Shown here one piece after another: positions 35,287 to 49,500 of a DNA stretch of 64,000 nucleotides. The stretch is taken from positions 5,350,075-5,414,074 of the forward strand of contig NC_045144.1 in the NCBI RefSeq assembly GCF_008831285.2, read 5' to 3'. This stretch comes from Nymphaea colorata (lineage: Eukaryota > Streptophyta > Magnoliopsida > Nymphaeales > Nymphaeaceae). A program made the position numbers and the translations under genes. The notes beneath the pieces are model-generated. The model ran no database searches. It saw only the letters and a list, made by a program, of their open reading frames with translations, and was not told where the DNA came from. How positions within the stretch are numbered: the stretch's first letter is position 1; each line of letters begins with the position of its first letter.

Positions 35287-35770
35287 TGTAAATCAGGCCT
35301 GAACTTAATGATAAAAACACTTCAAGAATCACACTCTTGAAAATACCAGCCACTCCAAGAAATCACACAAGGAGAAACCTCAAACTAGAGGTGAAAACTT
35401 GTATTCAATCTAAAATAATACACAAAAACAGGCCTTAAAGCCCACCCAAAGCAAGGGACCCAAGTCCCTTATTTATAGAAGAAATAAAGGAAGAAAGAGA
35501 AAAAGGAGCTAGGTGTTGGGCAGCTCCAATGGCTAGATTCTAGCCATTGGGAGCCGCCAACAGCTAGTTCCTTTTGTAAATAAAAAGAGATAAAAATCTA
35601 TAGAAAATACACGAAAATTAAAAGGAAAATAAATATAAAAAGGCCTATGCATACATACATATATTTATATATACAAATCATACATGTAACTACTAGGAGT
35701 TTAAGATATATGATAACATATAAACACATATATGTATACTTCAATTAGAACTAATCCTTAAATTCTAACA
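35287..35770 (-). repeat. 5' LTR of copia 1
   Basis: On the minus strand it begins TGTTAGAATTTAAGG and ends GATTTACA. A TATAAATA box lies at 35470-35477 (minus). Confidence 0.92.
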
Positions 35771-36204
35771 AAACCAAGTGAATTTGTGATGATATTATCA
35801 TGGGAATTGTGAAAGCATTGGTACAAAATAATCTATGAAAATCTATGTGAAGCCTTGAATTCATGTACCAAAAAAGGAAAGATCTATAAATCACATATAC
35901 TCGTCAAGAATTATCAAAATAATTTTCAATCGGCTATTCAAATTGAATTGGCAAATGATTATCGTTATGTTAAATTTTTTTCGTTAAACAATAGTTTTAT
36001 ATGTTGATAATTATTTATTATTCTTTTCGAACTAATTGAATCTTATATTTTTCTGTCTTGAGCAATTTTTTTATTGATTTTAGATTTGCTTTATTATATC
36101 TTTGCAAATCTATCGAATGTTCTTTACCTTTTTGTTGATTTTAAACCATTCAGCACCATTAACGTAAGAATCAAAGAGAAGGCATGCACAAATTGGATAC
36201 AAAG

Positions 36205-39200
36205 CTACCTTTTTTTCTGCACAAAGTCCCCAATCAACCTGGCTGTCTCTTCTGGCTTCTCCACATGAGGACTGTGCCCACAAACTGGAATCATCTTAAA
36301 ATCCGAATTCGCTATTTCCTGATGCAACCTCTGCCACATGATACAGTCATTTAACCGTCAATAATATTTTCCAGCACCGGATATCTAATCAGCATATATA
36401 ATGGCAAATTAAAAAGTGCATTCTTGTCTATTCATTCATACATATGATATTCCCATTTGAACTACAAAGATACCAGGCGCTGGAGTTCCATGCTGAAGGA
36501 TAACCACAAAACATGGACCTCATGACTGGTAAGTCGAACATTTTTGAAAACCTTGGTGCCTGCCCTCACCATCAAAAGGAAAGGTCTCAATCTAAACTTC
36601 AGCTCAGTTCAAACTATCTGGACAATGAACCAAATCCTACAAGTTCAACACTCAAGTATTGTCAATAGTTTGAGTATGAAAACCATGGAGAGGACCAAAT
36701 GCAGTTTGGTCATGCACAAGTACAAAATACCAAACTAAACTGTCTGCCGTCATGCTACTCAAATGGAGTCCATTGTCTCATTGGCTGGAGACAGCTAGAC
36801 TTTAATTTTTTTGAGACGTCCAGTGTAACTCATGACATGAACTTTACTAAGTTCATATTGAGTTTCTCAGCATCATTACCAAGGTTGTTTAAATTAAACT
36901 AACCTTTTTAAATCATACAACTCTGCATGTAACTCACCTGTGCAAACTCAGTACTAATTATCCGGTCATCCTCTCCCCAGATAATAAGTGTCTTCTGTGT
37001 AACCTGTGAAACAAGTATTGCATCATCAGAATTGACAGGTGGATCAAATACACAAACTGCTATTCTTAGACTTGCTCCTTGAGCTATTTGATTGCAGATA
37101 TTTATACCCATCTGAACATAAACCTGGTTCAATGATGACGTTGGGTTGGGTTCAGAAAGTGTGTCATTCTGGAGGCCCCATTACTGAATCAGAATAGGTT
37201 CAAGGCAGTTGGAAAATAAGTTCACATCATGCCAACATAATCAGAACATATAAGTTATAACTCAACTCTTTGTCAATGGCTTTTAGCCAAAAATGCATGC
37301 TTTCTTAGAATAGAATTTGACAGATTTTCAGCGCTTGAGTTTTGGATCACCCGAAAAACCTTGATACACATTGGATGTCATCAATTGAAAATTTGATCTT
37401 CACCCAAGAAAAAAAAAAAGAAGAAGAAATTATACATCTAAAGGTTAGATTTAAGAAAAAAGATTGGAAACAAATAAAAAAAGTTACACCGTAAACACAG
37501 GTTTGCTTGAAGCATCACCCTGCCCTCTTTTTCCTTCTTCGGACATCAATGTTAAATAGGTGATAATTTGAGATATCGCTATAAAGATTTTACCAATCTA
37601 GAGCTTTCTAACATAACAACTGGAAATTTCCTTGAGGAGATCAAAATATCTTATATCATGATAAATATGACAATATCATCACAACATCATTCATGAATTT
37701 TTTTTTTCAAAATCATTTTTTATACAAAGTTTAAACCATTGTCACAAATATCGCATTTTATTCGAAAAAAAGGTGATAAATACATTAAATATAAGTTAGC
37801 CGTATACAACGTCAATAGAACACGTCTTTTTCAAAAAGACGTCAGAAAATAAAAAACGCAAAAAATTAGTGTTTTTTTGCATTTTTTTTACTGGATGTTA
37901 GACTTTCTTTTTTTAAGTGTTCAGCCAAACCATGAGTTTCAATCTTTAAAATGTATTAAATAAGAGAGAGAGGAGATTAACCAGAAAATTAAGCATAATA
38001 AAGAAGAGAGAGCGCTCAAAGGTGCATGTAGTAATGATTCTAATGAAGATTAATTATGTAATAAAGAGGAGAGAGAGATAGTTTACAAAAAATTAGATGC
38101 AATAAAGAAGAGAGGGAGAGTGGCCAGCTGCTCATACAAAACCCTAACCCATAGCACTAACTCCTTCATTAACTCAGCCTTCACATCATGCGGCTGAGTA
38201 AATTGGGTCTAGCATGGCATGGAGACCAACCAAATTTATTATTTCGTAAATCTTACATATGGCTATTATTTGCTTTGAATGTACTACTTTTCACCCACAT
38301 CCTATCATGTTTATGATTTTGTCTAATCATTTTTCATAGTCTTATTATTAGTTTTTTTTTATTTTACTTTTACCTAATTTTTAGGATTTTTTAATTTATT
38401 AAAAAAATTGAAGATTTTCCCGAGATATATAATTTTGTTATATTATACCCAAGAAATCTCACCGTATAATACCCGTACACGATATATGTGACAATGGTTT
38501 AAACCCCTTCCTTTCTTGCCTATTTTATTTTTCAGATCTAATCTAATACCTTTTTGTAGTCTTTTAAGGAAATCTGAACATGATTCCTGCCTACAATGAA
38601 AACTTTTAAATATTCTTTTGTATTTTCTAGAACTCTTGAAGCTTCCCAGGAACCACCGGTAATAATATTGGCAACTATGGTTTTCACCCTTCTTCCTTCC
38701 TGAGGGACAAAACCTTCTTCTTCTCCTCCCAAATTTGATCATATGTCTCTGATTAAACCATATGTTTTCTGGTTATCTACCATAGAAACACCAGACAAGG
38801 GTTCACATGCACCTTATACGTGGACTTCGACATTTACGTGAGGGTCAGCACAAATCTGGCCTGCCACAGCTTGGCACAGGTGAAGAAAGGCCCAAGCAGA
38901 AGGACGAGACAAGCTATGCAAGTCACAAAAAAGCATGACATTAAAATCAACAAAAATTCATTAGATAAGGATTTTAGACATTTATTGCACCTGATTAATC
39001 TGAGAAATGACATTGTAACCCCCACTAAGCATAAAATCCACAGTTGCATCTTCCCACCAAGGAAGTAAACAATGCAGGCTTCCCACCTGATTAAGGAAGA
39101 AACAGATATGAATAAATGAAACTTGTCACCTTAACATATATTTTCAGCATGATATGAAAAATTTGCATTATAAGCTCAGATCAGTTTCCATGTTGTGTTT

Positions 39201-42200
39201 CCTTTTTTTCTTTTTTTTTTTCCATTCTACAACCACAACTTGGTCAATAGACATTACACTCACCCAGGTGCGTAAAAACATGTGGCACTTCCAATTATAA
39301 TAAAGTAATATCCATTTGCAATTTAACATTCTTAAATTAACTATAGAAATACATATATTAGAATGAAGAGCATGAAAAAAGGTTACAAAGTGTAGAAAAT
39401 GCTTACAATAGTTCTATCATAAATGGAGAAGATCGAGCCGCTATTGAATGTTCCCAGGCCAACGACAAACCTCAGAGGTAGACTCTTCAATATGGAAACC
39501 TATAAAAAAATTTAAGCACATCAAAATCAGGTTTAACAAAATATTCTTAAAAGCACAATGATTCAGATATTCCAGCACATTATCATCAGCTAACGAAAGG
39601 GGATAGTAAATGTTGAAGTATGTTAAATGGGTCTCGGGACCGGGTCCGGATCCGTATCCGATCCAACTTGTAGCCCTTGTTGGGCATTATTTAAGTCGTG
39701 TAACCCTAATCCTTATTGTGTGAATGAAAGACTAAGGAGAGAGAGAGTCTGGCGGCTAGTGGGCACCGGCTCCTCCTCATTCGTGGTTTTTTCCCTCTTG
39801 TTGAGGGTTTTTCCACGTTACATCGTGATCGTTGTTTCTCTTCCTCTTCTTGTTCGTGTTTCTACATGGTATCAGAGCCGACGAGTTTGGGAAATTTTTA
39901 GGGTTTGTGAAGTTCCAACCCTAATATCTCTCACCGCTACCATTGCCACCACTGCAGTCACCGCCGCCGCCGCTGCCGCTGCCACTGCCACTGCCGCTGC
40001 CGCCACCGGTGTCACCCTTTGCGCCATCGCCATCGCAGCCACTCTTGCGGCGTCGCTCTTGCGCCGTCGCTCTTGTGTTGTTGACCGTCGCCGTCACCAT
40101 TGTCCCTTGCGCCACTGCCTTTTGCGCCGTAGTCTTGCTTCCCGGAGAAGAAAGAAGATATGCGTGCTTAGGCGCTTCCTAGGCTTGCCTCCCCCTATTC
40201 ACGTCACTTCCTAGGGGTCTTTTGCAAATCCGGTGAAGTGCATCCGCCTCTTACCTGCAATATATTGCTTGGTTGATCTTTGATTTCATCTTCTTGTTTT
40301 TGTTTGGCGCCCACCGTGCAAGAAGAGGTGGCTGGTCCGTGACTTGGTAGAGGACGTAAAGGAGGAGAGGAGCGTAACTTGAGGATTGCCTCAACGTCCG
40401 CCGGCGCTCCGGCGATCGCATCCCCCTTTCCTTACAAAAGACCGGGGTTAAATTGGTCTTACGGGTGAAGGCTTTCCTCGTCTCGAAGTTGATTTCCTAT
40501 TCACTTCTTTACCTTGATACTTGTTGGGTTTTGCCTCTTGGATCTTGATTCCAGCAAGGAGAACGTGTGGCGCAACCTCTACCCGTGGGAGATTGCAGCC
40601 CGAGAGAGAGAAGGCACCGCTTCCGTCGAGCGACATCGACGATCGTTTCCCCCAATCGACATTCTGTTCACTCTTGGGGCTGATTGGGAATCCGGTGAAG
40701 ATATTACCTCTCTCTTTATCGTTCCTTTCTAGATAGAACTTGATTTTTCTCTCGTTCTTGTGATTCTATCCAAGGATATTACTGCCCGTTGGTGCTCTCT
40801 GTTGTCATCGGTGCCTCTCTTGTTGTATCGCTGCTCGTGCCTCCTGTTGGACTATCTGTGATTATGGCAGCTTCTTCATCTATAGACGTTATGGCGGATT
40901 GCCGTATGGGAGAGTGGATCATTGATAGTGGCGCTACTCACCACATGACCGGCGATCCTAAGGTCTTTCATGGGTATAAGCTTTCATCAGGAAAGGATCG
41001 TGTTTCCCTTGCCGATGGTTCATCTATCTCTGTGGCTGGAAAAGGGAGTCTCCCACTTTTGAACAAGTTCTTAGTCCACAATGCTCTACATGTTCCTCAT
41101 ATTCCCTTGAATCTCTTGTCGGTTAGCAAGATCACGAAGGAGTTAAATTGCGAACTTATATTTTCCGCTGATCGCTGTGTTATGCAGGACTTGGTGACAG
41201 GGAAGAGGATTGGGATTGGTCTAGCTTCTGACGGGCTCTATCGTTTACCTATGCGTGCTGCTCAGGCTCTCATGACGGCAGTCAGCCAAGCCACGAAGAA
41301 TAGAGAGGACTCCCTTCAGTTGCTTCTACGTTGGCATGAGCGCCTTGGACACTTGCCTTTTGGCCTTCTTAGACAGTTGTTTCCTGATATATGTTCCAGG
41401 TTAGATATGACTATGGTGTCTTGTGATGTCTGTCACCTGGCCAAACATGTTAGGGCTTCATACCCTTTGTCTAGCCATCGGTCTAATGAGGTATTTGCCA
41501 TGATTCATTCTGATGTGTGGGGGCCTGCAGGGATTCCTTCTTGTCATGGTTTTCAATATTTTATCACCTTTATAGATGATTATTCTCGTAACACTATTGT
41601 CTACTTGCTGAAAGACCGTAGTGAAGTTCCTACTTTCATAGAGACTTTCATTGTCTATGTGGAAACTCAATATGGAGCATCTGTTAAGACATTTCGATCT
41701 GACAATGCTCGAGAGTATATGTGCCAGTCTATTGATAGCTTCTTTCGAAAAAAGGGAATTGTTCATGAGACTTCCTGTAGTTATACCCCTCCTCAAAATG
41801 GAGTTGCTGAACGAAAAAATTGTCAGTTATTGAATATGACTCGGGCTCTTCTTTTTCAACGTCATGTTCCAAAAATGTATTGGGGGGATGCTGTGCTGAC
41901 CAGTGCGTATCTTATAAACCGGTTGCCTAGTCGTGTGTTGAATGGGAAGACGCCTCACTCTTTGTTACCGGGGACTCGTGAACCTTTCTCTCTTCCACTC
42001 AGAGTTTTTGGTTGTGTTTGCTTTATTCACAATCACAGTCCTCACATTAAAAAGCTTGATCCAAGATCTATTAAGGGCATTTTTTTAGGGTATTCTCCCA
42101 CTCAAAAAGGGTACAAGTGTCGAGACCCTTCCACTGGTCGGGCCTATGTTACCAAAGATGTTACTTTCCTTGAACATGTTTCCTATTTTGGTGAGAATCC

Positions 42201-45200
42201 TCTTCAGGGGGAGTACTCTATGTCACGGGAAGAGTATTCTCCGAGTCAGGAAATTCAGTTTACAGATTTTTTGGACTACAGGCGTGACTCCGTTGGTCCA
42301 TCTAGTGAGGTGCATGAACAAGAGAAAAATGGTCCATCTAGTGAGGTGCATGAACAGGAGAAAAATGGAGAGTGTTCCACTGAGGCAGAAGAGAAGTGCA
42401 ATCGTTTATTTGGGCAAGTTTACTCTAGGCGAAGAGTTTGTACAGATGAGATGACAGGTGGTGAGAATTCTACTCCCAATCCAATTAGTCCTTCCCTGGA
42501 TGACCCAAGTCGTGCACAGAAGCAACCTGTTGAAGAAGAGATTCAGACTGTTGCTGCTAGTGAAGAGCTTCCCATCGCCCTGCGAAAGGGTGTCAGGTCA
42601 TGTACTCAACATCCTATTGGTAACTTTGTTTCATATTCTAGACTGAGCAAGGACTACAAATGCTTTGTATCTTCTCTTTCTTTGACTATGATAACCAGGA
42701 ATGTTGCTGAGGCTCAGAGTGATCCTAAGTGGACTTATGCAGTGCAAGAAGAGATGGAAGCCTTGCGAAGAAACATGACATGGGAAGTTGTAAAGATTCC
42801 TGAGGCGGCTCACTTGGTTGGATCTAAGTGGGTCTACACCATCAAGTACAAACCAGATGGGAGTGTTGAAAGATACAAAGCTCGTCTTGTGGCCAAGGGG
42901 TTTAGTCAAAAATATGGGATTGATTATTTGGAGACCTTTGCTCCTGTTGCGAAGATGAAGACGGTCAGAGTCATTATCTCTTTAGCTGTGATGAAGGAGT
43001 GGAAGATGTACCAACTTGATGTCAAGAACGCATTTCTCAATGGAGACCTTGAAGAGGAAGTATATATGTGTATGCCTCCAGGATATGAGGAACCTGGAAA
43101 ATGTTGCAAGCTAAGGAAAGCTTTATATGGGCTCAAGCAATCTCCTCGAGCGTGGTTTGAACGACTCAGACTTGTCATGAGACAATGTGGATACCATCAA
43201 GGGAATGGAGATCATACACTTTTTGTGAAGAGAAATAAGCAAAAGGTTACTATTCTGTTGGTATATGTTGATGATATGATTGTCACAGGTGATGATGAAG
43301 ATGAAATAATGAAGTTAAAGAAACTGTTGGCGATCGAGTTTGATCTTAAGGACCTTGGTAAGTTGAAATACTTCCTTGGCATAGAAATTGCTAGGTCTGG
43401 GACTAGCCTTGTGCTAAATCAACGGAAGTACACTATAGATTTGTTAAAGGAGACTGGGAAACTAGGGTGTAGACCAGCTTCTACTCCTCTAGATGCTGGC
43501 CATAAGCTAAGTCTTAGAGACGGGGAGCCACTCTGTGAAGAGGCAAAAAGAAGATATCAATGTCTTGTAGGGAAGTTAATTTATCTTACTCTCACTAGAC
43601 CTGATATTACCTTTGCTGTGAATGTGATGAGCCAGTTCATGCATGCTCCCACGGATGCCCACTTGAAGGTTGTTGACAGGATCTTGTGCTACTTGAAGAG
43701 GAATCCTGGCAAAGGTCTCTTATATGTCAAGCAAGACACTCTTGGGATTGAAGGTTATTCAGATGCAGACTGGGCAGGCTGTATTGACACTAGGAGGTCC
43801 ACCTCTGGCTATTATATTTATTTGGGAGGGAATCTCATAGTGTGGAGAAGTAAAAGGCAAGATGTTTGTTCGCATTCCAGTGCTGAAGCAGAATACAGAG
43901 CTGTTGCTATGGGAGTTTCCGAGCTTTTGTGGCTGAAAGTATTGCTGACTGATATTGGTATAAAGGTTGAAGAACCAATGAAGATGTATTGCGATAACAA
44001 GTCTGCAATTAACTTGGCCAACAACCCTGTGCTTCATGACAGAACAAAGCATGTTGAGATTGACCGGCATTTCATTCGAGAGAGAATTGATGCTAAAGAA
44101 CTTGTACTTCCTTACATGAGATCTGAAGACCAAACGGCTGATGTTCTGACGAAGGCTTTATCTTCGACCTCATTTGAGAGAAATGTATCCAAGTTGGGCA
44201 TGTTTGATATGTATGCCCAACTTGAGGGGGAGTGTTGAAGTATGTTAAATGGGTCTCGGGACCGGGTCCGGATCCGTATCCGATCCAACTTGTAGCCCTT
44301 GTTGGGCATTATTTAAGTCGTGTAACCCTAATCCTTATTGTGTGAATGAAAGACTAAGGAGAGAGAGAGTCTGGCGGCTAGTGGGCACCGGCTCCTCCTC
44401 ATTCGTGGTTTTTTCCCTCTTGTTGAGGGTTTTTCCACGTTACATCGTGATCGTTGTTTCTCTTCCTCTTCTTGTTCGTGTTTCTACAGTAAATTATGTT
44501 CACATCCAATTACTTTATGATTCAGCATCCATAATAAATAAATTACTCAGCCTTGAGATAAAGAATAAGCATAACTGGAGGGTCAAAATAACCCAACTTA
44601 GATTGACATTTGTAAATGGGATCACAAACTGATTAATGAATTTGTATATCTACTAGCAGTAGAATGTTGAAGTACATAAAAAGTCAACAAGGTTTTTTTC
44701 AGGCTACAACACCATATTCTACATATTTCTTTAGAAATTATAGAACCCAGAATCATCCTACTTAGAAATTGTTGACGTCTTATTTATTTTAATTTTTTTA
44801 TTTTGATGCTTAAGTTTGGTTAGCGCTTATACAAACCCATTTTGTTTGTCCGCAAGCAGTGTGTTCCATTTCTCTCTCCGACACCGATCACCAGCAGCAT
44901 ATTCTCCGGTGCAGCTTTGGCAATCACCTTCAACGGCTTTTAACATTGACTGTGACCTACAACCTCCCAACCAGTGACTATTACCTCCCAACCTATGACA
45001 GCTCCCTTATGTCACCCATGCCTGTGTGTGATTGTGACAGCCAGTACAGTGACAGCTCCGGCAGGATCATTTTCCTCTGGCAGGAAATCTCGTATAAAGA
45101 TTTAGGGCTTTTGGTTGTTCGTGTTTATCCAGTATTTATTGGTGCTTTGTTATTAAATTGTGTTGCTTAATCTAATTTCTTATCAAAGTTTTCTTGGTAC

Positions 45201-46518
45201 GTTTCTTGATTGATCCTGTGAGATTGATCAATTTGTTCTAGTTCTTCATTTTTACTTAATGTTTTTTACTACTGTCCTTTGCAGTTTCAGGAATGTTTAG
45301 CATGTATTTTTAGGGTTAGTTTTACAATTTTACTAAAACACTCTTTAAGTTTAGGCTTTGATTCAATTGAAAGTTCTTTTTGTTTTCGATTTTAATTTTT
45401 ATAGTTTTACTTCTATACAGTTTTAGTGCTTTAACACATAGATGTTTGATTGATTTCAGTCATAAAATGTTTTATTTTGAAGTTGAGCCTTATAATCATG
45501 TTCTTCTTCATGATCATTGATATAGAAAGCCACAGGTGAGCAACCTGTTGTCAATTGATTTTAAAATACAGTGATGAATATGACGATCATAATTACACAA
45601 TTTAATAAATCTGCCACAATCAGCATTAGTTTGCACTTTTGTAGTCAATTTAAATGATATGGCAGGTTTAGATCAGTTAGATCACTTTATTGTTCTTTGC
45701 TTTCGGTTTTAAATTTTACAACTTTACTTTTATAATGTTGGATATATGTACATGCTATTATATTATATATATGTTATATGACTATCTACATGTAATATGC
45801 TCTTATGTAACCATTTTATTTGCATTAATTGTAATATATAAATGTCATTAATTATTTAACTGTTATAGTGTAATGTTATATAGGTTATAGTTTACTACAT
45901 ATATTGTTAGCCCGTTATAATATATGTTATATATACTATGTGTGTCATGTATGTTGTTAGTATTATATGTGTACATGATTAAATGTATAACTTTTCTCAT
46001 TTCTTTATAATTATAATGTTGCTAGATTGTGTGATTGTAATGTTGTTAACTTTGAATTTTTACTTTTGAAATTAAAAATTACAAGATAGCAGATATGGGA
46101 AAAGGAACGCAAGGTGCTTTAGACTCTCCAGCAATAGGATATTTGTCTAGTATATTAATGCTTTGGTCTTGTTTGAAAATCTGGTGCTACATATGCAAGT
46201 GAAAAACAACCAGTGCAAACAGGAATTGAAGTGGTCACAAAAGCAAGGTAGTGGTGGTGGAAATGTGTATTTTGCACATGCATCTTGTCAGACTGCATTT
46301 GTCATTCCTTGCACAAAAGTGAAGGCACACCTTTCGAAATTGCCAAACTTTGGAATTAGTGTGTAATAGGCTAATAGGATTTTTACAAAAACAGTTGAGA
46401 ATTCAAGAAGTTGCAAGTACATACTGATGCAATTCAAACAAAGCGCTATGTTACATGGGTGTGGTGTGCGGATGCGGCAATTTAAAAAAAAAAAAAATAG
46501 GTGTGGGTGCGGCAAGGT

Positions 46519-46557
<39 letters not shown>

Positions 46558-49500
46558 ATATAAATCAATTGTTACATAGCTTTTTAATTGTTTAGTGACC
46601 TTATTTATCTATATTTACATATAAACTTTTGCATTAGAGATAGTTTAATTATGTGCACATCTAAAAAGGTCAGCTTTTGCCCGGATTGGCTGACCAAACT
46701 GATGTATTGTGTCGGTGAAGCACCAGCACCAGCATCGACACGGGTGCAATAATGGTTGCGGCAGCCATTTAGAAGCACCCATGTGAGATAGATGAAAAGA
46801 TTAAACACCAACATCACAAATGTTGGCATGCCTTTTAACTTTTAAGGGTGTTGACAAGAAAAGAAGACATGTTAGAATACCATAAAAATATGATTTAATT
46901 ATTGTGGAAGGGTAGAACTAACAGAATGGCAGGTAGATTTTTCTGCTCTAGCTACATTCCCTTCAATGCAGCTAGAGGTACCTACTAGAAGAAGTTAATC
47001 TTTGCATTTGCAAATAATAAAGTGTCAAGTTATATGCCTCCAAATTCAGAATGACTACGAACAAAATTAGCAAGTAACAATAACAAATGAATAAGGAACA
47101 GAGAAATTCAACTCTTGAGTTTTAAGTTCAAACTTCATCATTCTTTTTCTTTTACCATCGGTTATCTTGATTATCCTCAACACTTCCACTATAGTTATTA
47201 CTAAAATCATCAAAAAAGGAATAGCAAGATCAACTAAACCCGTGTTAATAGTGCATAAGTTACATTCTCCTTTGAAATCAATTTCTTCTGTTCCACATCC
47301 CAATATTTAGTGATCAACAACTGAATCTTATGGTAAGATGAAAATTAAAAGTTGGATGTATTAACCTTAAAAATATAAAAAATAAACATAATACAACATA
47401 AATAACCATTGAGTCAATAAGATGACATAAAGAAATATCAAATATATAATACTATATTCTTTTTCTCTTTCATGAAAGAAGATGCAAATTAGAGTGCACT
47501 CAAGCCAAGTCTTCTACATAATTGCTTGTGGGTTTATTCCTTCGATATTGTGTATATGAGAATATGTGCTCCAATTTCTTTTATAACATGATGACACCAT
47601 GTTGTGATAGTAGTCTTATTCTAAGTTTTTCCAAGTGTGGGTATTTATGACCTATAAGTTGACCACCTATCAAAAGGATTTAGGTTTTCATCTTCTCTTG
47701 CTACATTTACATTTTCATAATCAAAATTTTCTATCCTTGATAGCTTGTTTGATTGCTTTTTACATGGATAGGAGGAACAAGGCATCTTTTTCTACATATC
47801 ACAGTCTGTTCCAATGGATAATGGTGTGAACTATCTACCATCTGATGAGGTTTAGGAATGTGAAACATATATATTATGTTCGGTGTTTGATTCAAGCAAG
47901 ACATGCTTTTCTATCATGTCTGTTGTTAGATAGTGATAGAACATGTCTATTTGTACTGTACTGTTTTGTCAATTTTTAGTGTAGAACATACTTGTTTGTT
48001 CTATTTGTTTTATCCAATGTTTTGATGGGATCAAAAGTATTAACTTAATACATGCTAACACCAACTATCATATCATATACAATTTTACCTACTAATATCA
48101 ACTCAGCAGCTGTTAACGTCAACCTAATGTTTACTGTATAAAATTCACCTGCTCTTGGAGGAGCACAATAAGAATAGTATAACAACATGAGTACAAAACT
48201 AGAAATGTGCAAATTATAGTAGTAAATCATATACTTTAACATCAAAAGTAAAAAAAAATTAACAAGTCAGCAATTTCTTGTCACATTTTGTGGCACATCA
48301 AACCATAATAGTTCAAGTAACAAAATTAAAAGGTTCAAATATTCCAAGCTACATATGAGCAGGCATCAACAATTCCCTGGATACGAAGGTTCATAAACTT
48401 CCAAAAAAAAAAAAACAATGCATGCACTGCAAGTAGTCACAAAGCTGTCACAATTCTCCAACCTATATTCTTCTTTAATGGGTGTTGTTGCTACAAAAGT
48501 GTTTTCACCATCATAATCTTGCAATTTGCAGTCTGCTCCACTGTATTCATTAACATATAGATCACATTCTTCCCATGTGTTGTATATGCCCATGACCACC
48601 ATGAGCCCCGCTGGTTTTCAGCCTTCCGGTGAACTTCTGGCAAGCTCCAGCCACACCAATGGCAAATCCAATTAGACATAGTGTTGTCCGGTGCCCAACG
48701 GACTTCTCCAATGATCCTCTACACCATCAACAACATCGACACCAGCGATTTCAGGTAGGCACCCTTCTCACCCCGTTTGTACCTTTTAACACGCCCATCT
48801 TTTGATTTTCAGTAAGATCCAACCATTTTTTGGCCATTCGTTTGGTCGGACTGTAGCTTCTTCATCTCCAGCCTCTAGCCTTTCAGTCCAAACCATCAAT
48901 TAGTGAAACCCTATTCAATTTGGGCATTTTCCCCAAGCTTAGCTGATTTTCCCCTATTGCTGGAATTTGGCAACCGCCACCAATTTCGGGTGATCGGAGC
49001 TGCAACGAGCGGCACTTTTGGCTGGTCGGGTTGGGATCAGAGTCCAGACCCGGACCCGAACCCCACCCGCGTGAAGAGGAAGGCCCGACGCTGGGGCTCT
49101 CCCTCTTTGTCTCTCTCACTGGTTCGAGCTTGGTGCAGAGGAATAGGAGGCGGAAGAAGGATCAACGGAAGGAGCAGCGGTGGCAGAGGTGAATGGCGGC
49201 GGTGCTGAGGTAAGCCCTTCCGGATTTCTCTCTGTCTCTTTTGTCTTCTCTCTCAATCTCGCCCTCTCCCTCTCTCCCACCAGCGTTCTCTCATCCTCAC
49301 TGTGTCTCACTCTTGCATCTCTCTCTACATTCTCCCTCAGTCGAGCCCTCCCTCACGAACTCCCCTGGTCTCCCGCACTCTCTCCCTCATTCGCCTTTAC
49401 TCTCTCGTCTCTTTGCTTACACTCTCTCTCCCGCCAACTTTTTCTCGCCTTCAATGTGCCTCACTCTCGTTCTCTCATTGTATTCTCCCTAACCAAACAC

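Larger units (their letters stand above)
19156..35770 (-). mobile_element. Old Ty1/copia retrotransposon (copia 1), split by nested insertions
   Basis: Two LTRs in the same minus orientation (35287-35770 at the 5' end, 19156-19627 at the 3' end) are flanked by a perfect 5-bp duplication AAACC (19151-19155 and 35771-35775). A primer-binding site directly follows the 5' LTR. Internal pieces run in the right order on the minus strand: gag (about 29.6 kb), zinc knuckle (28.78), protease (28.5), integrase (28.2-27.35), reverse transcriptase (26.98-26.36), RNase H (22.2-21.4) and the last RNase H residues (19.74-19.64). Three insertions separate them: copia 2 (29829-35209), MITE F with a hAT inside it (22217-26357), and MITE A with MITE B (19750-21416). 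The LTRs differ at very roughly one base in ten by eye, so the element is old. Many stops and frameshifts make it non-coding. Confidence 0.93.
39611..44488 (+). mobile_element. Young Ty1/copia retrotransposon (copia 3), intact pol but no recognisable gag
   Basis: Two 256-bp LTRs (39611-39866 and 44233-44488) that look identical base for base, a perfect GTAAA duplication (39606-39610 and 44489-44493), a canonical primer-binding site and a polypurine tract. One uninterrupted pol frame. The roughly 1 kb between primer-binding site and protease has no gag (UBN2) or CCHC zinc-knuckle sequence. It instead carries CT/GCC trinucleotide-rich DNA at 39940-40010 and unfamiliar sequence to 40789. It lies antisense to the hydrolase gene within intron 6. 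Confidence 0.95.

Noticed and set aside
38443-38742. Minus-strand frame in hydrolase intron 8 resembling a retroelement gag-pol linker
   Set aside because: The similarity is a few residues only, and the frame runs across the right edge of the hAT MITE.
41458-44309. Several 60-124-codon minus-strand frames inside the copia 3 pol region
   Set aside because: Shadows of the intact plus-strand pol frame.
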